Shown: in pieces, positions 31,110-33,495 of the stretch
Layout of the letters: every line of letters begins with the position of its first letter
Numbering within the stretch: position 1 is the first letter of the stretch
Notes under the pieces: model-generated
What the model was told of the DNA's origin: nothing
Database searches by the model: none
The model's input: only the letters and a program-made list of their open reading frames with translations
Assembly (NCBI GenBank): GCA_038746285.1
Contig: JBCDKT010000045.1
Coordinates: forward strand, 1-33,495
DNA from: Bacteroidota bacterium
GTDB lineage: Bacteria; Bacteroidota; Rhodothermia; Rhodothermales; JANQRZ01
Direction: 5' to 3'
Length of the DNA stretch: 33,495 bases
Translations under genes and position numbers: made by a program

Positions 31110-31742
31110 ATGGCTATTCCCACCCCCGACGCGCTCCCTCTCTTCCCCCTCGGCGTCGTCCTCTACCCCGGCGAACCGATGCCGCTTCACATCTTCGAGG
31201 ACCGCTACCAGGCGATGGTCCGCCACTGCCTGGAGACCGAGGAGCCCTTCGGGATCGTGCTGGCCGAGGACCAGGACTTGGCCCGCATCGGCTGCACCGC
31301 CCGGATCGACCGTGTGCTCCAGCGCTACGAGGACGGGCGGATGGACATCCTCACCGTCGGCGAGGAGCGCTTTCGGATCGAGGAGGTCCACCAGGAGCGG
31401 CTCTACCTCACGGCCCGCGTCACCTCCTTCGAACCGCTCGACGAGGGCGTCGCCAACCCGGCGGCGCGGGAGCGGGTCATCACGCTCCACATGAAGCTCC
31501 TCGAACTGGCCGGGGAGAACATCCGCCCGGTGATCTACGAAGGCCCCAAGCGCATCTCGTTCGTCGTCGCCCAGAACGCCGGGCTCGACCTGGAGAGCAA
31601 GCAGGAAGTCCTGGAACTCGCCACCGAAGAGGAACGCCTCGAGTATCTCGGCGCGCACCTCGAGCAGCTCATCCCCGAAGTCCGCAAGGCCCGCGAGCGC
31701 AACCGCCGCATCCAGTCCAACGGCCACCTGAAGGAGGAGTGA
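31110..31742 (+). CDS. Lon-protease substrate-binding (LonN) domain protein
   Basis: A 210-residue protein consisting of the Lon N-terminal-like (PUA-like) domain without ATPase or protease parts. The start LPLFPLGVVLYPGEPMPLHIFEDRYQAM is the family signature, followed by FGIVLAEDQD, IGCTARIDRVLQRYEDGRMDILTVGEERFRI and a helical C-terminal half with SFVVAQNAGLDLESKQEVLELATEEERLEYL. Stand-alone LonN proteins may bind proteins for quality control, but the function is not settled. The C-terminal helix ends in a charged tail (RERNRRIQSNGHLKEE). It is divergent from the symporter. Confidence 0.9.
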   Translation: MAIPTPDALPLFPLGVVLYPGEPMPLHIFEDRYQAMVRHCLETEEPFGIVLAEDQDLARIGCTARIDRVLQRYEDGRMDILTVGEERFRIEEVHQERLYLTARVTSFEPLDEGVANPAARERVITLHMKLLELAGENIRPVIYEGPKRISFVVAQNAGLDLESKQEVLELATEEERLEYLGAHLEQLIPEVRKARERNRRIQSNGHLKEE

Positions 31743-32046
31743 GGAGGGCGGGTTCGGCGTGGAGGGAACGGAGGGTGTTAGGAGGTTGGGAGGTTGGGAG
31801 GTTGGGAGGTTGGGGGAAGCAAAACCGCGAAAACTACCGAGGCCGCCGCGCAACGCGCCATCGTCTCACCGTTCTCCGTCCACCGTTCTCCGTCCACCGT
31901 CTCACGGTCCTCTGGAACAGGGCTTGCGTCTACAGGGTCGAATTGCCATCGTTAGAGTGTGCGGCGCGCTGCACGGCCGTACGCCCTGCGTGCCTCCGCC
32001 CGTCCGCCCCGGCTGACCACCATCCTCGACACCAACCTCTTCTGAC
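31743..32046. repeat. 304-bp non-coding stretch with an octamer array and a 14-bp pyrimidine repeat
   Basis: AGGTTGGG occurs four times at 31783-31790, 31791-31798, 31799-31806 and 31807-31814, followed by GGG. A second array, CACCGTTCTCCGTC, occurs at 31867-31880 and 31881-31894 with a third partial copy. The first array has four evenly spaced G3 runs (quadruplex potential). The overall order purine array, AT-richer centre, pyrimidine array matches the elements at 5222, 10353 and 29346. No gene is seen. Confidence 0.75.
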
Positions 32047-32502
32047 ATGAACATCCTGACCCGCTTTGTCCTGCTCGCTGTCGCCTGCGTTTTCCTCGGC
32101 TCCACCGCGTTTGCCCAGAGCCCCATCGGCATGTGGCGCACGATCGACGACGAGACCGGTGAGCCGAAGTCTCTCGTCGAGATCTACGAGCAGGACGGCG
32201 AGCTCTACGGCAAGATCGCCAAGCTCCTCCCCGACGACGGCAGCATCCCCGAGGTCTGTGAGATCTGCGAGGGCGAGTACCACAACAAGCCGCTCGTCGG
32301 CGTCGTGATCATCAAGGGGATGGAGCAGGACGGGGACGAGTGGGAGGACGGCACGATCACCGATCCGGCCAACGGCAAGACGTACAGCGCCAAGATGTCG
32401 CTCAGCGATGCGAATACGCTGGAGGTGCGAGGCTTCATCAAGGTGCCGCTCATGGGCAGCGCGCTGGGCCGGACGCAGACGTGGTACCGGGTGGCCGAGT
32501 AG
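32047..32502 (+). CDS. DUF2147 family periplasmic protein
   Basis: A 151-residue protein with a signal peptide (MNILTRFVLLAVACVFLGSTAFA, cleavage before Gln). The mature part matches DUF2147: SPIGMWRTIDDETGEPKSLVEIYEQDGELYGKI, the acidic CEICEGEYHNKPLVGVVIIKGM (two Cys, a possible disulfide) and GTITDPANGKTYSAKMSLSDANTLEVRGFI, ending RTQTWYRV. The fold is a lipocalin-like small beta-barrel. No catalytic role is established; neighbours do not form an obvious operon. The start is preceded by a C/T-rich leader with no Shine-Dalgarno sequence. Confidence 0.9.
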   Translation: MNILTRFVLLAVACVFLGSTAFAQSPIGMWRTIDDETGEPKSLVEIYEQDGELYGKIAKLLPDDGSIPEVCEICEGEYHNKPLVGVVIIKGMEQDGDEWEDGTITDPANGKTYSAKMSLSDANTLEVRGFIKVPLMGSALGRTQTWYRVAE

Positions 32503-32732
32503 CCGAACTTCCGACCTGCTGACATCGCCAGAGCGGTCCTTGTGCCTCGGCGCAGGGGCCGCTTCGGTTGTATACTTCTGCCGCCCGCAGCTCGAGACGT
32601 GGCGGGCCCAGCAGTTCCTTTGCCTCGAACCCGGAGTCCGGCACCGCGTTTAGCCGGCAGCCCCGCACTCCGGCCTAGACCTCCGACGCGCCTTCTCCGT
32701 TTCGACTTCCAACACCGGCATCGTTTGGCATC

Positions 32733-32750
32733 CCGCTGCAGCCAGCGGGC
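32733..32750 (+). promoter_or_regulatory. Hairpin directly upstream of the HNH gene start
   Basis: CCCGCTG (32733-32739) and CAGCGGG (32744-32750) form a perfect 7-bp stem with a 4-base loop, ending ten bases before the GTG at 32761. It could affect translation initiation. Upstream, 32503-32732 shows no gene; a weak TATACTTC is at 32571-32578. Confidence 0.45.
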
Positions 32751-32760
32751 GGGGGGTGGC

Positions 32761-33270
32761 GTGAGCGCGCTCAGCGGGCACGTCCTCGTCCTCAACCAGG
32801 ACTACCGCGCCATTAGCGTCTGCAGCGTGGAGCGTGCCGTGGTGCTGCTCTTCCTCCACAAGGTCGAGCTCGTCCACGCACGCGCCGACCGGGTGCTGCG
32901 CTCGGCGCGCGCCGAGCACCCGTGGCCGAGCATCGTCCGGCTCAAGGCGTACGTCCACGTCCCGTACAAGCGGATCATGCTCTCGCGCAAGAACCTCCTC
33001 CGGCGCGACGCGCACCGCTGCCAGTACTGCGGCAGCTACGACCGCCTGACGCTGGACCACGTCCTGCCGAAGTCGCGCGGGGGCAAGGACACCTGGGAGA
33101 ACCTCGTCGCGGCCTGCGTGCCGTGCAACAACCGCAAGGGCAACCGGACCCCTGCTGAGGCCGGCATGACGCTCCAGCGCAAGCCGTTCCGCCCCAGCCA
33201 CGTCATGTTCATCCGCGACTACATCGGCCGCCTCGACGACCACTGGAAGCCGTACCTGTTCCTGAGTTAG
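32761..33270 (+). CDS. HNH endonuclease
   Basis: A 169-residue protein. The N-terminal part (VLVLNQDYRAISVCSVERAVVLLFLHKVE) is the conserved lead-in of a common bacterial HNH family. The nuclease follows: RCQYC (C87/C90) and ACVPC (C119/C122) bind a structural zinc, DH at 99-100 is the catalytic core, and ENLVAACVPCNNRKGNR completes the HNH fold with N114 and N124. The GTG at 32761 is preferred because the upstream in-frame residues are low-complexity Arg/Pro. The stop TAG at 33268-33270 touches the terminal sequence of an insertion sequence, so the final residues may be altered from the original gene. Function is not established; members occur in most genomes and may act in DNA repair or defence. 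Confidence 0.85.
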   Translation: MSALSGHVLVLNQDYRAISVCSVERAVVLLFLHKVELVHARADRVLRSARAEHPWPSIVRLKAYVHVPYKRIMLSRKNLLRRDAHRCQYCGSYDRLTLDHVLPKSRGGKDTWENLVAACVPCNNRKGNRTPAEAGMTLQRKPFRPSHVMFIRDYIGRLDDHWKPYLFLS

Positions 33271-33495
33271 AGACTGTTTGGTAAGCTATGCTACTCGACG
33301 AAGCATCAAGCGGATCGCGCTCAGATGCACCATCGCCTCGCTGACCGCCGGGAGATATTCGTAGTCCTTCGACAACCGACGGTAGCCACCGAACCACGCG
33401 AACGTCCGCTCCACGATCCAACGCTTCTTCAGCACTACGAACCCACGCTGACCCGGCTCTCGATGCACCACTGCCCACGCCCAGCCAAACACGCG
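33271..33495. mobile_element. IS5-family insertion sequence, one end (cut by window edge)
   Basis: The sequence from 33271 begins AGACTGTTTGGTAAGC, the form of IS5/IS427-like terminal inverted repeats, and encodes a transposase on the minus strand to the window's end. The other terminus and the rest of the element are beyond 33495. Confidence 0.8.
33286..33495 (-). CDS. IS5-family transposase, C-terminal part (runs off the window)
   Basis: About 68 codons are visible; the N-terminal two thirds lie past the edge. The stop is TAG at 33286. The visible C-terminus has [26 protein letters not shown], containing the YREK-like region with the catalytic Glu of the DDE triad (WIVERTFAW), followed by the usual helical end ([18 protein letters not shown]). 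This identifies a DDE transposase of the IS5 (IS427-type) group. The frame is intact within the window; whether the whole gene is intact, or made by programmed frameshifting as in some IS427 elements, cannot be seen. Confidence 0.88.
   Translation of the reverse strand, partial: RVFGWAWAVVHREPGQRGFVVLKKRWIVERTFAWFGGYRRLSKDYEYLPAVSEAMVHLSAIRLMLRRVA

Noticed and set aside
31783-31900. CRISPR-like short repeats
   Set aside because: The units are immediately adjacent 8- and 14-bp tandems with no spacers, and no cas gene is nearby.

Overview
The window looks like a chromosomal segment of a GC-rich member of the Rhodothermota (Rhodothermus / Salinibacter / Rubricoccus type, formerly in Bacteroidetes). 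This is inferred from gene families, strong G+C bias, nearly absent Shine-Dalgarno sequences, pyrimidine-rich leaders, and a recurring TAnnTT(C/G)(C/G) hexamer-like box upstream of start codons that resembles the Bacteroidetes -7 element TAnnTTTG. No rRNA, tRNA, CRISPR array or replication origin was seen.

Layout. 1-640: a small antitoxin gene with an eroded ParE-like partner, among palindromic intergenic repeats. 639-4132 (minus): a PQQ-type sugar dehydrogenase lipoprotein and a TonB-dependent receptor, the latter divergent from a GalE-like epimerase (4299-5276). 5334-10347 (plus): scpA, scpB, rluB and guaB. The guaB gene (IMP dehydrogenase) carries a complete 378-residue intein with two LAGLIDADG motifs, placed exactly in the catalytic loop, between Gly and Ser of the GPG/SICTTR motif. 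10434-14664: a tightly coupled block of M24 aminopeptidase, family 2 glycosyltransferase, RsbW-like ATPase, and a GT-C-like membrane transferase fused to a SAM methyltransferase.

14665-16190 is an accessory patch: an orphan secreted protein with clearly lower G+C, a DUF433 antitoxin, and a DUF5615 toxin truncated at the edge of the AT-richer DNA. 16261-21532 (minus) holds an SLC12-type cation-chloride cotransporter, a DinB-fold protein, an alpha/beta hydrolase, a DUF4385 protein and a PIN toxin/antitoxin pair. 21581-23128 (minus) encodes a class I-like HMG-CoA reductase with an unusual N-terminal domain. 23372-27307 (plus) holds a duplicated spondin-domain lipoprotein and an OmpR/histidine-kinase pair. 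27449-30998 (minus) holds a GNAT acetyltransferase, an outer-membrane barrel protein and a sodium:solute symporter. 31110-33270 (plus) holds a Lon-substrate-binding-domain protein, a DUF2147 protein and an HNH endonuclease whose stop codon abuts the end of an IS5-type insertion sequence running off the window.

The strongest observations are the GuaB intein; a shared promoter-like box upstream of about eleven genes, twice as perfect inverted pairs between divergent genes; a family of intergenic elements made of octamer tandem arrays, two of which share an 11-bp tail; the GT/methyltransferase fusion; and toxin-antitoxin decay at an apparent insertion boundary. All functional statements come from reading motifs; no database search was run.
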